From positions 1-6,322 of the forward strand of contig JAHIVM010000321.1 of assembly GCA_018816665.1 (NCBI GenBank): a DNA stretch of 6,322 bases, given 5' to 3'. The notes below the pieces were generated by a model that made no database searches, was not told where the DNA came from, and saw only the letters and a list, made by a program, of their open reading frames with translations. Below are positions 6,128-6,322 of the stretch, in pieces. Each line of letters opens with the position of its first letter. The first letter of the stretch is position 1. The translations under genes and the position numbers were made by a program. Origin of the DNA: Candidatus Zixiibacteriota bacterium (GTDB lineage Bacteria; Zixibacteria; MSB-5A5; GN15; FEB-12).

Positions 6128-6322
6128 CTAGGGGCAGGTTGGCAGCGGCGCGAAATTGATGAACAGGTGATCGATCATGGCCGTCAAGTCGCCCACATCC
6201 ACCTGGTTATCCGGCGCGCCTCCGGAGATAAGCGGCGCAACATCTGCTTCGGTTACACAGCAGAGCGCCATGAAATTTATGAACAAGTGATCAATCAGAA
6301 CGGTCAAATCACCCACGTCGAC
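6128..6322 (-). CDS. C-terminal end of a protein with a dockerin-like module (5' part outside the window)
   Basis: The frame enters from the window edge (first codon GTC at 6322-6320) and stops at TAG (6130-6128), giving 64 visible residues. It consists of VDVGDLTVLIDHLFINF, a linker starting MALCCVTEADV, then VDVGDLTAMIDHLFINF and the end APLPTCP. This is the same architecture as the last 60 residues of the neighbouring metalloprotease, including the Cys-Cys pair between repeats and a cysteine one residue before the stop. Dockerin-like repeats are calcium-binding helical pairs that can bind cohesin domains. The rest of the protein, and therefore its function, is not visible; a secreted protein is likely by analogy. 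A GTG at 6316 could be read as a start, but the frame and the repeat continue through it to the edge, so a 5'-truncated gene is far more likely. Confidence 0.87.
   Translation of the reverse strand, partial: VDVGDLTVLIDHLFINFMALCCVTEADVAPLISGGAPDNQVDVGDLTAMIDHLFINFAPLPTCP
6152..6202 (-). repeat. Dockerin-like repeat, second copy in the partial gene
   Basis: Encodes VDVGDLTAMIDHLFINF. It is preceded by APDNQ in place of a standard calcium loop and ends seven residues before the stop. Confidence 0.8.
6272..6322 (-). repeat. Dockerin-like repeat, first visible copy in the partial gene
   Basis: Encodes VDVGDLTVLIDHLFINF. The window edge cuts exactly at its first codon, so its calcium-loop half lies outside. 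It shares a 20-nt identical stretch (6303-6322) with 3935-3954. Confidence 0.8.

Overview
This window carries three protein-coding genes, all on the minus strand, and each looks like a large exported protein. There is no RNA gene, CRISPR array or insertion sequence. The organism is most likely an uncultured Gram-negative bacterium of the wider FCB group, resembling Zixibacteria or related candidate phyla. The reasons are a moderately GC-rich coding style, a C-terminal tail of the NYPNPFNP type (type IX secretion or FlgD-Ig-like), and dockerin-like ends of the form VDVGDLxxLIDHLF. The phylum is inferred from protein style only, as no marker gene is present.

Layout in the direction of transcription, from high to low coordinates. 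(1) 6128-6322 is the last 64 residues of a protein that begins outside the window, made of two dockerin-like repeats. A weak hairpin terminator candidate follows at about 6096-6117. (2) 5758-6127 is an intergenic region with a candidate promoter at 6002-6029. (3) 3880-5757 is a complete 625-residue secreted metalloprotease: signal peptide, M43 (pappalysin/cytophagalysin-like) catalytic domain, PKD domain, cohesin-like beta domain, and two dockerin-like repeats. A strong intrinsic terminator follows at 3795-3827. (4) 3503-3794 is a second intergenic region with a candidate promoter at 3605-3632 and a perfect 7-bp inverted repeat. (5) 1-3502 is a secreted subtilisin-like (S8) serine protease with a propeptide, an intact catalytic triad, Ig-like linker domains and a predicted FG-GAP/VCBS beta-propeller of about eight units. 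Its C-terminal sorting tail is cut by the window edge; 1167 residues are visible.

Terminators and promoters between the genes suggest three separate transcription units rather than one operon. The common theme is extracellular protein breakdown or surface display: two unrelated proteases sit next to each other, and two neighbouring genes share the same cysteine-bearing C-terminal module. The most interesting points are this shared module, the cohesin-like and dockerin-like domains inside one protease, the different C-terminal module on the adjacent S8 protease, and similar TTGCxx-N16-TATATT promoter candidates ahead of both proteases.
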